In this document: in pieces, positions 1-12,930 of the stretch | Numbering within the stretch: position 1 is the stretch's first letter | Layout of the letters: every line of letters starts with the position of its first letter | Source of the DNA: Scortum barcoo | Taxonomy: Eukaryota; Chordata; Actinopteri; Centrarchiformes; Terapontidae | NCBI GenBank assembly: GCA_023238725.1 | Contig: CM041548.1 | Span: forward strand, 17,629,752-17,693,751 | Reading direction: 5' to 3' | DNA: 64,000 nt | The notes under the pieces: generated by a model | The model's input: only the letters and a program-made list of their open reading frames with translations | Database searches by the model: none | Told to the model about the DNA's origin: nothing | Made by a program: the position numbers and the translations under genes

Positions 1-537
1 ACATATACACTTCTTTTACCTCCCTCTCATCTTATTGCAGTATCTGCTGGTTCCTACATAAGAAGTCACTACAGCCCAGTGGCTGGCTGTGGACAACATA
101 ATATGGTGAGACTGAAAATAAATACATAAAAGTGTGAAAAAAAGCCCAGTTACAGTATATGCAGGGTTTCTCCCAGGAAACTGGTTAGCAGTGTGGGGTA
201 AGTGCCGCTACGCTGTCCCTCGATGCAATATTGATAAATTGTGTGTTCAGCTGGTGATTATCAAACTAACCTCTGCCTGGTGGGGAGGTTTAACGTCCTC
301 ACACATCAACACCCGTTTGTGTCTGACTGCGGCTGATTGTCTCAAGTTTTCCCAAGGTTTTTCCTTTCTTTTTTTTCCCCTCTGACATCATGATGCGCCG
401 CTGTGATTAATTACTACAAAGTGAACATATGATGGGATCAGTCATCTGCCGAGCTGATTCAGACAGAACCTGCAGCATCTCTACCGGATGGCAGTTTGAA
501 CACTCAACACGTGGCACAGAATTAAGTAAATTAATAA

Positions 538-920
538 ACCTAACATTACATACAGTCACTCATTCATTCATTCATTATCTATACCTGCTTTATCCTGACA
601 CACAGGGTCGCAGGGGGTGCTGGAAGCCTATCTCAGCTGTCATTGGGCGAGAGGCAGGGTACACCCTGGACTGGACGCCAGTCAGTCACAGGGCTGACAT
701 AGAAAGACAGACAAACCACTCACACTCACATTCACACCTCAGGGCAATTTAGAGTCGCCAATTAAGCCAACCTGCATGTCTTTGGATTGTGGGAAGAAGC
801 TGGAGTACCTGGAGAACATGCAAACTCCACACAGAAGGGCCCCGGTCACCCAGGGTTTGTACCCAGAACCCTCTTGCTGTGAGGCGACAGTGCTAACAAC
901 TACACCTAACATTACAGTCA
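538..920. repeat. Target-site duplication flanking the L2-like element
   Basis: The left copy at 538-558 and the right copy at 904-920 share ACCTAACATTACA and CAGTCA. The left copy has four extra bases (a duplicated TACA) in the middle. This marks the insertion boundaries and supports retroposition. Confidence 0.7.
559..903 (-). mobile_element. L2-like LINE 3' end or derived SINE, minus strand
   Basis: Read on the minus strand the sequence runs from TAGCACTGTCGCCTCACAGC-like text through GGAGTTTGCATGTTCTCC, CAAAGACATGCAGG, and the AGGGTGTACCCTGCCTC block, and ends in GATAATGAATGAATGAATGA. I recognise this as the very abundant teleost element whose 3' end carries an ATGA tail. The tail lies at 561-577 on the plus strand as ATTC repeats. 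The usual segment between the CGGAG and GAGAACATG motifs (around 810-815) is missing, so this copy carries an internal deletion. Flanks are a near-perfect duplication (see the separate entry). Family assignment is from memory; whether it is a truncated LINE or a SINE that shares its tail cannot be told here. Confidence 0.75.
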
Positions 921-3900
921 TATCATATCAGTTTCTTCCGTCACACACACCACAGGCACATTCTGTCCTGCAGGAAAATAATACATAGCTTATAAGGAAA
1001 AGTACAGCGAGTGGGTGACACACAGGCAAATAGTAATCTTGTCTTGCAGCCCTGTTCTTTTCTAAATATAGGCAGATGACTTCCACTGCCAGAGGAAAGA
1101 GAGGTTGGTTTGCTTGTCCACTTTATAATAATTCTAAATATTTCAATACATTTTCTTTTCCGGTCAAAGTATCACAACAGCATGCACGTGTGCAAGCCTG
1201 TGTTCACTTCTATCAAGGTGTTTAATGATAACAGAGACACCAATGTAGGATTTTCTCTGCCTCCAACCTTGTTTCTGATACACCAAGATAGTCATCTGTC
1301 CATTCCCACATGACCAGCATTGACGTGGCAGTCGTGTTGCTGGGCGATCCTATATGAAATCACACCAATCACCGAGCCTTGCTTGGCTCAGAAAACCACC
1401 TTGGGCGTGATTGTTACTTGTGCCTACACTCACGCCCTTCAATCTCAAGCACTTATCGCCATGACTGACAGTTTCCCCTGGGGGGAAAAAATCATAGGTA
1501 CATATTTGCATGCATATAGACAGTACACACACATATGCACACACTGTGCATCATTACCTTGCTCTCAAACTCACATCTCGTCTCACCCTCACTCTCCCCT
1601 TCCTCCATAAACAGTAATGGAAAGCGCATTTGCTTGGCTGCTGGGCTGCCTTCCATCCTATAATAGTCTCACATCAACTCATTTGAAATAACCTCTATGT
1701 TACTCCCATGACAGCAGTGTAATGTTTAGAAAAAGCAGCAGTTAAACTAGGTTAATACATATGCATTAGCCATCTGGTGAGTATGTCAGTAAGAATGGAT
1801 TATTTCACATTCAAAAATGGGATGATGACCTCATCTTTAAGTCCACTTAACTTTATGCTTAAGGCTAGTTTAAGGATGTGATCCCTTCTGATGCCATGCT
1901 TCAAAAAATGTCAAAAACATGTAAATGCACGTAAGGATATCGGAACAAATCCCCAAATCGTGTGACAAAAAATGATTTTTGTATTGTTGAAATATAATAT
2001 AAATATAATATAATCCTTATTAACTGCAAGCCTTAGTCCACATAACTATGTCAGTGAGGCCATTTCTGCACACTTTTAAAAGAAAACTGTCCACACTGTG
2101 AGGATAATCCTGTTGCTTTTGACTTTTTCCATGTACATTTTTTTTTATCTTTTTAGCACCAAAAACAAAATTTCATTCACCTCTATTTTATTGGGTGTCC
2201 TTGTATTTGTCAGAATCTCAGCAGATACAACCAAACCAAACTGAATGGTTACATACCCGCAGGGATAAGAAAGAATAATGGCTTTTTGTGATTTCAGTGA
2301 ACTAATCCTTTAAGCTATATAACAGTGCTAGATGATCCTTGATAAATCCTCAATATATCACAACATCAGTGATATATAGATTAATCACATGACCCTACTG
2401 TTGATAACCATGTCACCCTGTCCAGGCAATGGGGGCAGAGGGGAGTTGATTTTTTTTTTTTTTACTTTTACTTCTCAGGTGACAGAGTCTACAAAATAAA
2501 GTCAGCGCTCTGCCAGCTTCAGGGATCTTCCAGCACTGTCCTCTCTCATCGCTTTCTCTCTTGTCTTTTCCCAAAAGCCACCCCATGTGTCTCACAGCTG
2601 CCCTCAGGCATACACACCTCAACCTACCTCTCCTCTTTGATTCGCTCTCTCTGTCTCTCCTTGTCCCGTTCCCCTCTCTTTTTTTTCCACCTTGAACGGC
2701 ATCACCACCTCACTTCACTCGCCATCAATTCATCTTTACTTTCTCCTCCTATCATCTGAGTCGTGTCAGCACCACGTCTGTGGACCTGTACAGCTTTTGC
2801 CGGCTTCCCTGCGGGGCCCGGTGCCCATTATCCTCCGCATCGATCCCTGCTGCATCGATGAACGACAGCGGCAACGGGTGCAGAAGAGATAGAGGGAAAG
2901 AATGGATAGATGGATGGACGATGAATGTGGAAAGTGGAGGAAGAAGGGGGGTGCGGGGTGGGGGCCTGGAGATGAAATGATGTGGGTGACAGATTAAGCA
3001 GGGCGTATAGAGAGGAGAGAAGTAGGAAAATACACGAGAGGTAAAGAGCGGAGGGAGAAGATGATGGAGGGAGGGAGGGCGGGCATTGTGGGACCATTCG
3101 TCAATAGCCAGCAGTGCGACCTTGGGGATCGATGGGGCTGACAGCCAATCAGTCAATAGGCTCCATAACTAGCTCTGCTAGGCAGGGACAAAGAGGGAGA
3201 GGGAGAAGAAAAAAGACAGCCTGGTCATAGCAGTCAATAGGCCAGAAAAACAGACCGCCTGCCCGCTATGACACCAGTCCAGTATAAATGGCATAAAAAA
3301 CAATGTGAGGAGTGAAGGGCAAGAGAGATAGATAGAGAACATTGGTGCGTTCAAATGGACAGATGAGGGATGGACTGCAAGGGAAGGATGAGAAACAAAT
3401 TCAATGTTGTGCTTGTGCGCATTAATTCAGAGAAAGTCCCCCTGAGGAAAACAACATGATCAAAGCCCTTTAGCAAAGCCCTCCAAATATACGTTGATAT
3501 GGGAGACCACTGCATGCTTCCTGTTTCCTACTGACATGCATGCATTTCAACCAGGATCGTAACTGTTCTCAAACCTGACCAAACATTAAATATGATGGTG
3601 TCAGATCAGACGGTCAGTTTTAGACGGTGTTGAAAAATGATGGTGTCGTGCCAATATGGGAGTGAAAAAAAGCTTAAGTTATATGTGATGAGGAGTTGCT
3701 CTTATCTCATCTGCTGCTGTCCAGATACTAACCTCGACTTCTGTACGTGCTAACAGAAGACTTAGGAGGACTGAGGAGGACCAGGAATGCCAAGAAAGCT
3801 GACTTCACCTGTGTGGATGTATGCGTCGAGTGCATTGGGCCACCACCGCTTTTTATCCTTTAAAAAGGCCCCTAAGTTTCTGTAAAAGAATAATGCCACT

Positions 3901-4140
3901 GAGCTCATTCCAGACAACCTTTTAATGGTGTGGTTGTGCAGCTGGCGATATTAGATTTATATCAGACGGGAGCTCATCAGCAACACTGAGACGGCTGCTC
4001 CGCGAGAGACTTGCCGCACTCGCTCTGATACGAAGACACAAAAAAAGAAACCCGAAAAATCTACGCGGAGCTGGAGAGGAAGTGCGAGAATCTGTTGAAA
4101 TAGTGAAGCTCCTCGGCAAGTGATCTATTCTTGATAAGCA
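921..4140. other. Non-coding stretch, no gene seen
   Basis: Unique-looking sequence with short CA runs, pyrimidine-rich DNA at 2630-2760 and purine-rich DNA at 2880-3075 (with a short GGAT-type run at 2903-2925). A block at about 2095-2315 ending in CTAATCCTTTAAG resembles an old teleost interspersed repeat, but I cannot confirm this. No splice-flanked coding exon is visible. Confidence 0.4.
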
Positions 4141-4144
4141 CGCA

Positions 4145-4187
4145 CATACAAACACACACACACACGCACACACACACACACACACCC
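4145..4187. repeat. CA-rich microsatellite
   Basis: Interrupted (CA)n with GC interruptions; one of many dinucleotide arrays in the window. Confidence 0.9.
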
Positions 4188-4308
4188 AATGAGGACTCCT
4201 TGGGAAATCATGGTTATTAATTATCAAGCCAAGGCAATAAATAAATAATGCAGAGCAGAGCAGTGGCGGTACACTGTGAGTGGTTAGAATGCCAGATTGT
4301 GCCAAACC

Positions 4309-4331
4309 ACAGCAGCAGCAGCAGCAGCAGG
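4309..4331. repeat. (CAG)7 trinucleotide microsatellite
   Basis: Seven uninterrupted CAG units, outside any supported coding frame. Confidence 0.9.
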
Positions 4332-4679
4332 TCAGTAATTAATGGAATCAAAGAGCCGCTCTAATGAGAGACAAAGAGCACTTCCCTTACTGATGACTCC
4401 CCCCCCGGGTAAACAGGAACCCGATAGGACAGACTACAAAAACAGGGGAGTGCACGCTGATAGTTTGGTATTAAATATCTGCGCACATACACACACAGAT
4501 GAGCGCACACACCTAGTAATCAGTAAAAAGTTGCAAACACACAGACAAAATCTTTTCAGTCCTGCGAGAGGCAGCACCAACTCACGCTTCTCATTTGTAG
4601 CGCTGGCTGGTAAGCGCCACAACCCCGTCTTCGTAACCCTCCTCCCTCTCATCCTCCCACTAGCCATTATCCCATTTCT

Positions 4680-4890
4680 TTTCTCCGCAGCCAATTGTTT
4701 ATTTGCTTATCGCCGGGCGGATAATAGAACAGAATTAATCTGCTAATTCCTCATTTTTGAACGGACCAATTCTGCTGTTTATGTAAATGGACGGCAAAGC
4801 AGGACTGGTTCTACAGCGCGGGCTGGCTGGCTGGCTGACTGGAGGATTTAATTATCAGGGCTAATTACTTGTTTTCCTCTAACTGTTAAC
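4680..4890. promoter_or_regulatory. Candidate conserved enhancer block (homeodomain motifs)
   Basis: Around a short (GGCT)n run at 4829-4838 lie TTTAATTATC (4847-4856), CTAATTAC (4861-4868), ATTAATC and GCTAATTCC motifs in otherwise high-complexity DNA. This composition is typical of vertebrate conserved non-coding elements. Motif content is the only evidence; conservation is untested. Confidence 0.25.
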
Positions 4891-5171
4891 CACGGGGCCG
4901 CCACTGCTACTACGCTTCCCTGGGTGCTAGTGCCTGAGGCGGCCGCTGGTTTCGTGGGCAGGCTCACGTGCTGACAAAACACCACAGGAAACAAGGATGT
5001 CTTTTCCCAGCTTGCCATTTTAAATTATCAGTTTGTTGTCTGTCAGAGTAGGGGGTTTGTGACTTTGCCGTGAGAGGAGGTGGTTCATCTGTGTCTGGCT
5101 GCGGCGCATGTCTGCAGAATCTGCGGCCACGGAAAATCACTGAAGTGGAAAGGGCATTTTTTACTGTTTTC

Positions 5172-5280
5172 TGATATTTCAGAGCCCAGGGGATTAATCA
5201 GTTGTTTGAGAAAATAATTGGCAGATTAATTTTTGTGTTTTTTCTTATGCATTCTTGTAACTAATTGATTGTGTATAAAG
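5172..5280. repeat. Possible fragment of the abundant teleost TAATCGATTAAT-type repeat
   Basis: Contains GATTAATCAGTTGTTTGAGA, GGCAGATTAATTTTTGTGTT and TAACTAATTGATTGTGTATA, text resembling the ends of the repeat seen at 18788-19140 and 47411-47540. The match is short and diverged, so this is less certain than the other copies. Confidence 0.4.
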
Positions 5281-5282
5281 AA

Positions 5283-6486
5283 ACCAGAAGCGGCCCACTC
5301 CTTTTAATTTGGATAAAATTACAAAGCACACGCATGCACTTACTCGATTGCCTATGCTCGCCCATTACGTAATCACCATGTACACACACAAACGCCAATC
5401 TACTCGCACAGACGCAGAGAGTCATACTTTCCATGACATCCTTTCCTGCAGCACTCGCATGCAGTCGCCGTTCACGTCCACTCTGGCAAATCACAGCGGA
5501 AACCTGCGGCACGGACACGCGGTCACGTAATTTTAGAGGACAGCTGCGCGTCTCTCTCCATTCTGTCAACTCGCATGTGTTCATTCACAAACGCATGGAT
5601 GTGTGATTTGGGAATGAAGCCAATGCCGATACCATATCCTTAGGACAGACATGTAGTGAGCAAAGAAGATGCAACATGTTGAGTGATAAAATCTGCAGAT
5701 GGGGCCTTAGGTAATTATAGTTCATCAACATGACGACTCAGCTCGCACTAATCACGCTGTTAATACACACACACATACACACTTAGAATATTGCCGCAAA
5801 AACAGCATTTTCATAATTAGCCTTGACTAATAGGGAGGAGATGTTGGCCTGTTCGAAATACGCAAGCAGTGATAAATTTAAAAACAGCAGATGGGTTTTG
5901 TCCTAAATTCTGTCATCTGCAGTATTATGGGATATTCAAATGGAATGACATACCCTTTATGTAGCCTACTGTTTTATTTAATGTTAAATTCCTTTACGTT
6001 TATTTGCTTGTCAACTTTTACAAACATTATAGCAAGAAAGTCATAGTGAGTAGATTCTTACACTTCCTTTACATCTTACCTTATCAAAGAAACATGTATG
6101 TGTGTAAAGTAAAATATTTCTGTTCTCTTCACCACCTCATTATCCTGTGTATTTAGCATAAAAATGGGTGTAAAAATGGGACTGTCCTCACAGGAAGAAT
6201 GGCACCATCGGTAATTTGAGCAAGTGCCCTAAAACAACACGTGTTTACATTAAAGTGGCAAAGACCTCTGTTGTTATTATGACGGTAGAAAAGGAAGGAC
6301 GGTATTCGACGTTATTATAGAGCGACAAAGTTAACACAAGAGATCCCTGTTTGTTTCTCAATCCAAAGCGACAGTCAGTTTTTTTTTTTAATGGACCCTG
6401 ATCATCTGAACAGCATAAAACAGCCCTACAAACTGCAGACTAAAGCCTCCGGTACATTTGGTTCTTTCTGCACCATTACATTTTAA

Positions 6487-6487
<1 letters not shown>
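5283..6487. other. Non-coding stretch with AT-rich motif block
   Basis: No gene is seen. The portion at 5700-5900 has GGTAATTATAG, CTAATCACG, TTCATAATTAGCC and CTAATAG motifs and could be a regulatory element; the rest is unremarkable apart from a T-run at 6380-6391. Confidence 0.3.

Positions 6488-6541
<54 letters not shown>
6488..6541. repeat. (CA)27 microsatellite
   Basis: 54 bases of perfect CA repeat. The valine-cysteine reading frame it creates on the minus strand is an artefact. Confidence 0.97.
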
Positions 6542-6543
<2 letters not shown>

Positions 6544-6544
6544 A

Positions 6545-8079
6545 AAGGTCCTACACAGAAGCACACGCTACACTTCCATAACAATAGCTTAAAGCCCCGC
6601 GGTCGACTCTGCGATCCCTGCAGGCTCAAAGGGGAAAGGTTATCTGTCTTGACCTCTAAAGTCTCCCTGAGAACCTTGTACGAAACAATCACAACAACCA
6701 AGGCAGCACCCAAAGGTCGAGCCCCTGGAGGTCTCGACCTATTGAGCCAGGGGCTGCATCGACATGGCCAAGTGGCACGGGGACCAATCGGAGCACCTGC
6801 AGTGGCTTGTAGGGGGATTTGATTGAATGTATGCACACCTCATTTTACAACCAGAGAGCCCTCAGGCATTTTGTACCCTTGTGTGCAAATCACGGATGAT
6901 GGATCAACCGAGGCATTTAATCATGAGGTGCTTTTAGCGGCGTAAACAGGTGGCGATGAAGGGTTTTGATATGGGGGAGAAAACCTCGGGCGCCATCAGA
7001 CGCGCTTGTGCGAGATTTTAAAGAAAACGGTCGAAACATCCAGAACGCCGCAAGGTTTTAGCTCGGTGGAAATTTTACAAACAAGCTCGACTCTGCTGTA
7101 CTGCGTGTCTGTTCTCTTCTTTTCAAACATGGCATGCAGTCGGAGATAGGGTGTGCAATCTGATGACTTATGTGTGTATTTTCCATCAAATCACTGTATA
7201 ATAACCAGTAGGAACACGGTTTGGCACCATTTATCGCACACTCCTTCACACACCATTGGCTGCACACCCAACGCACAGTTTGCAGCCACTATTGGGTTAG
7301 AACTTCCACCACTCTGGACTCAGGGGAGCAGTTAGCTGTGTGAAGGAGGTCCTTCATCTGCCACAGACAGCTTATGGCCGTGTTATAGATGGCTAGAGCG
7401 GAAACAACGGATGGGAGGGAGGGTGGAAGATATCAAAGAGGGGGGGGACAGAGGTGTGTGTGAGGGTGGGGGTTGGGATGACAGAGGGTTGAGATGATGA
7501 GGGCAGAGCGGGGTCGTGATTCCATGACTGCCGGAGCCCAGAAGCAGTAGGTGGCACATGGCATCGCTAATGAAATCTGTGCATCCACCCTCCTGGAATG
7601 AGAAATGGGTGGGGGGCAGGATGATGGGGAGAAAGGTTGAGGGAGGAATGAAAGATATTAAAAAAAAAAGAGAAAGAGAAAAAGAAAAATGGAGGAAGTA
7701 AGGAGAAATAATAAAGGACTTAGGTAGAGTGATGAAAAAATGAAGAAAGATGCAGAAAGACGATTAGACGCTATAAATGGTGAGGGACAAAAGACAAAGA
7801 GACAACAAAAAAAAAAAAGGAGAGAGGGAGCCTCATCTCCATACACTGTGATAGCAGGCACATTTGAATTTAGGGCCCGTCTCTCATGGAGCTCCTATAA
7901 ATAGGGACGAGGAGCAAACACCAGGCAATTTCGCTGCAACACCAAACACAATGCCTGATTGAGGGCAAATTAAAATGCAAATGCAACACTTCCATTTTTC
8001 CAGATTTCACCTGCAAGATAAGCGAAGGACCTCTGTTTCTTTCATAAAGTGTAGGGGTGTGCATGGGCGTGTGTGCAAA
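6545..8079. other. Non-coding stretch with purine-rich tract
   Basis: 7400-7860 is strongly purine-rich on the plus strand (G-runs at 7440-7475, GA and poly-A runs at 7655-7835). No exon is recognised. Confidence 0.4.
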
Positions 8080-8105
8080 TGTGTGTGTGTGTGTGTGTGT
8101 GTGTG
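8080..8105. repeat. (GT)13 microsatellite
   Basis: Perfect GT dinucleotide run continued by degenerate GT-rich DNA to about 8150. Confidence 0.95.
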
Positions 8106-8106
8106 C

Positions 8107-10806
8107 CTTTGTGCATTAGTGTGTGTTTATGCGCAAGTGTGTATATTTGTTTGTCTGGCAAGTTTGAAATGAGAGGAGACAGGAGGGAGACTGGAGGTGA
8201 GGTTGTATAAACAGATTAGATTCAGTATTGTCCTCTCCAAACTGCATTTCAATCGTCATCCTCGCCGCCTTTCCCTCTGCCCTTTCAGCAGACCTTCAGC
8301 AGGCCTCGACCTGATGAACATTACAAGAGAATATCAAAACATTTTGAAAATAGGATATCATAAAAAAAAAAACAATTTAAAGTGTAAAAGCTGATTAGAG
8401 TAGTTTATTTGACGAGCTGTGACAGAGAAATCCACCCACGAGAGTCAACTTTTAGCCATTTTGCAGTTTCACAAGCTGGCATAGTTCAGCCTTTATGAGC
8501 ACAAAGTGTTTAATTGTTGACAGATTTTGGTTTAGCCCGTTAATTGTTACAAAGCCACCGCTTCACCATGTGAATTCGAACCTTTCCAAGTCATGGGTCA
8601 GAGACATATTCAACCGCTGTGGTCACATGGTCTCAGTGAGCAGAAGGTTTGTAGTCGAAGCCAAGCGAAGGGCAAATGTTGACCACAAAGTGCTGCCCAG
8701 TGACCAATGGTTACCCTGTTTGAAGCATGGCAGAAACTGCAAGCCATTTCCATTTGTCAGACCGGTAGAGAAAGATCTTTCAACCACGCCAGGGAAAAAA
8801 GAAGAGGCGTGAAAGGCAGAGAGCGAGGATAAATGGACGGAAACAGTAAGAATAAAAATGCTAAAACAAAAGGAAAATGAGAGCGGAGACAATGACAGAC
8901 AGGCGGATGGAGAAAGGAGGAAGGAGTAACTAAACCAAACAGCCTTTCCTTTAAGCCACTCTTTGACTAACTGAGCTGAATTTTTCATCAGCTTCCACTC
9001 TCAGGGGGTGGTCGGCTAAAAGCGAGCTTTCCCTGTGCCCTCACGCTGTGTACTGTGTGTGTATGTATGTAATAAGAGTGAGACAGAAAGACGGGTGTCT
9101 GTTGAGGCGTCAAGCGTGCATCTGCAGGCATGTCATATGTGTACGGTAAATGAGGATATGTGACTTCTTTGGGGGGAGCGGAAGGGGCTCTGTATAAATA
9201 AATCTTCACAGAATGTGGGGAACAGAGAGAGAAAGAAACAGAGGAGTTGTGTCAGTTTACAAGGACATGGTAATATATTCACTATTAACTTTGACTCTGT
9301 GCTGTTGGGAATTTTTTCTGAGCTCTTGGCTACTTTTCAGTCCCACAGCAGGCTTGGTGAGAAACGCAGAGAGTGACAGAGCAAAAGAAAAAAAAAAAGA
9401 AATGAAATGAAAGAAGCGGAAAACAAAGCGGGGAAATCTAAGAGGAATATCAGGACCAAAGACAAGAAAAGGGGGATGCAGGAAAGGTGTGGGAAGGATG
9501 TTTTGAACTAAGAATAACTTCAGAATCACCTTACTTCATCATTCATTTATCCAATGGATGTCAGTGAGGCTGTGAGTGATTGCTAAGGCCTGTCCAAAGA
9601 ATTAGAGAACCATTAAAGAAACACACTTGTTGCAATGTGATCACAAGTTGGACTCCTCAGGCATCTCGGACAAATAAGGCTGAGTGACTCAACTCGGTTG
9701 CTCCCCAACTCTCGGAGGTGAAAATACACAGCCAACTGCTACGCTTTATCTCTGCTGGACTTCCCGGAGTCGCGTCTTCAAGAAACCGTCTCTGGCTCGG
9801 CAGCTACTCCCAAAGACTGATGATGGCCGGATGAAAAAGTGCGCTTAGTCATCTTGGCTCGATAAATGGTTGTTAGTTTGTTAGTTTGTTGACTCAAGTC
9901 TTGGGTGGCGCGGCCTGAGTCAGACGTCTGAGCGGTGTGGCCACTCTGTGTCATCGTCGTCATCTGCCCACGAGGACACACATAAAACGCGAGAGCATGC
10001 ACACGCCTAAACAAACAAAATGCATGCAGGTTGAAGGTTGCTGGAAAACCCAAAGTCGCTCTTGGCTTTGGTGCTGAAGGTTCAGTGCCAGTGCTTACAG
10101 TCTGTTTGCTGGAGACTAATTCTTCAGCACGGAAAACAATTACATTCCACAAACTGGTAACCAATTTGCATTCACATGTAAATCCGCACAATCCCGGCCA
10201 ATGAATGGGCTTGATTGAATGCTTTAGTGGCATTTAGTGATTTAGTGGCAGGCTCCTTCAAATGACCTTCCAGCAAAGTCCATTACTTTACCGCCCTCCA
10301 CACACACACACTCAAGACTTCAGAGAGGCAGGTAATTCGCCATTAACTCAAGCCACTCAATCCCTGAAACACTGCCAAGTTCAATTGTGTGAGAGAGTTA
10401 GATGGAGTAAGAGAATGCGAAAGAGAACGAGAAAGAGGGAGGGAGAGACAGATGGAAAGAGCAATTGAGAGAGAGTGACAGAGTGAGTGAGAAAAAGGAC
10501 GAGAGGGAGGAAGGCACTTTATTCTGCCACTTCCTGTGCAAAAGCATCCCTTCCCATCTGCCCTGGAGAGAGTATCCCAGTCACCTCAGCTCCATACCAG
10601 TCGGACCATCTGACCACTCCAGCATGCATCACCGCAGAGATATATGCACATAGAGATGACACGCCTGCACAGACATTAATTAATGCACATGTAATGCGCC
10701 CTGAAAAAGATGAGAAAAAGAAAACCCACACGCAAAAGTACAGTAAATAACTTCGCGGAACAAACACCGCCGAAATGGTCTTCTTGTGATGTGCAAATTC
10801 AAGTGC
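8107..10806. other. Non-coding stretch, no gene seen
   Basis: High-complexity DNA with short GA and poly-A runs. A small triple of TTTAGTG units occurs at 10222-10249. Open frames up to 151 codons here show no known domain and no splice context. Confidence 0.35.
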
Positions 10807-10826
10807 AAAAAAAAAAAAAAAAAAAA
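10807..10826. repeat. Poly-A tract (20 A)
   Basis: Uninterrupted adenine run with no recognisable retroposon body upstream, so it is called only as a homopolymer. Confidence 0.95.
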
Positions 10827-11345
10827 TGGACGTTGCAGGCTGAACAGCGAGTACACAAACAACACCACCACGCAACAGAAAATGGGAGAAACTGCCTACA
10901 TCGCTATCACCCTCGTAATAACCCTCGGTAACCCCATTAAAATCAATTAATCCATGGAAGGTGTACCATACACACACACGCACATCGAGCTATACACACA
11001 GGTACAGAGCTATAACGCACCAACCACACATGGCAAATGTATTAAATGTGAGGGCAAACCAATTACAGAACATAAACCAACTCTTGCTAAAAACACACAC
11101 ACGCAGACACACACTGCGCCCATACACTCTATCCTTCTCTGCAGAGCTGTAATAACCATAGCTAGCATTTAGCTACAGGCTGGACCGAGGGGAGATACTG
11201 AAAAAAAGCGTGTAATAATTTCAGAGCTTACTGTAAACTGCAGAGGAAAATAAGAGCTTTTCAATATTTGATGTCAGACATTCATTTTTCTTATTATTGC
11301 ATGTTATATTTACACTACAAGCCAGAAATGGAGTATGTGCTTTAA

Positions 11346-11348
<3 letters not shown>

Positions 11349-11378
<30 letters not shown>
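11349..11378. repeat. (GT)n microsatellite
   Basis: About 14 GT units ending in TATATA. Confidence 0.95.
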
Positions 11379-11381
<3 letters not shown>

Positions 11382-12659
11382 CTTCTGAGGTATAGCACAA
11401 CATGACATTGTAATTCATGCAATGTGTGTCAGTAATATGCACATGACTAAACCAATAATAATGCAAGCCTGCATGCTTGAATTACAGGTGAGATGGGGAG
11501 TAGGAAAGGCAATTTTGTTTCCTGTTATTACATGAATTACATGAATGTAAATGCCTCTCTGTCTAGTCAAAGTACAAAAAAAAAGGCATGCAGAAAGAAA
11601 GAGCAGGGATGCAGAAATGAGAGAAAGAGAGAGAAAGGGATGGAGCAAGTGAGCCAAGAAAACTAGAAAGAAACTTAAACCTGCTTTAAGAGATCGCTTT
11701 GAAACTATGAATTAAATTAGTCACTGTACATGAGAAAAAGGTCGCTCATGGAGCCAAACCTTCTGTGAATCAACACCTAGCAATGCAGCTCTATGCAGAC
11801 TTTAGCCTCTTACAGCTCATTTATTTGGTTTTCCAACTGGCTCAAACACTGTGTGGTTGAATGTCATGACTCTAATCAACCACCACACATAAAATTGTTG
11901 GCAGAGGTTTTCTTACACAAGCTCAGATGAGCTAATAGCAATAGCCCGGCAAAATGGCACAGAGCTAAACCGCCAAGTGACAGAAGTTCCTATATCACAT
12001 CATGCATTAGTGATTTTACTGAGGTTTTTTTGATCTTCAGAAATTTTGTCGCATGGTCTAATTTGGTTCCAGTCTATTTAGCAGAATGGCTGTAATGTTT
12101 TCTGTAAGACATCATGACCAGAGGAGAGGGTTTACATCCAAGAATCTCAAATCAGATCAGAGAATGCCCCAGTTAGAAAGGGTGCTGTGGGTGTTAGGAT
12201 GCCAGAATGAGGATTAGTCTTCCAGCTGAGCCACACAATTTGTACTTGCAACAGTTGGTGAAGATTTTTTTTTACTTTTATTTTTGCTTGCGCAGTGCTC
12301 TTTTGATGGCTGTTGGTGCCACAACTTGATTTGCATATTTTCTTAGCAAACAAAGCCTCTGCAGTTTTAGTGTAGTTCTCGTGCTGGCACCTGTGGTGCA
12401 AAACAAGCAAGATTCACTTGATTTAGTGAGTCTTTATATAACCTGAGGAACAACCTTTTCCTCCTCTGACATGCAAGTGAGAGAATGATTGATGCTTTAG
12501 GCGTGATTCTGCATCCTGTAGGTTCAGAGTGACGAGATTAGAGTTCAGTGACATCTCGCTGTATTATCCTAATGTAGACACAGCACAGGAAGAAATGCCC
12601 TTGGTGCTCACACTGTTTTGTTGACAGACAATCACTGGCTGCTTCCCGAAATGACTGAT

Positions 12660-12930
12660 TAATCACACACCATGCTCTTTGATTGGCTGGCTGGCTGACA
12701 GGCCAGAAGATGAAATGGCAATGGGCATCTGGCTGACTTGATTATCAGTTGAATAGTTCTCTGATTGACTGCCTGCAGGCTAACTAAATGGCTTTTGGAC
12801 TAGCTGTTTTAGTGGCTGCTTGGTTGCCAGATTACCTGACTAAATAGCTGGTTGTCCAGCCAGCTGGTTAACTGACTAACTGATTGACTGTTTGGCACAC
12901 TGATTGGCTGACAGGCTAATTGACTTTTTC
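12660..12930. repeat. Degenerate tetranucleotide tandem tract (GGCT/GACT type)
   Basis: The 270-base stretch is built from imperfect GGCT, GACT, GGTT and AACT steps, for example TTGGCTGGCTGGCTGACAGG at the left end and TTAACTGACTAACTGATTGA further on. It looks like an old, decayed CTGR-type array with a loose 4-base period. No open frame or element boundary is associated. Confidence 0.6.

Noticed and set aside
8570..8581. B-box-like GGTTCGAATTC on the minus strand
   Set aside because: No matching A box at the right distance and no cloverleaf.
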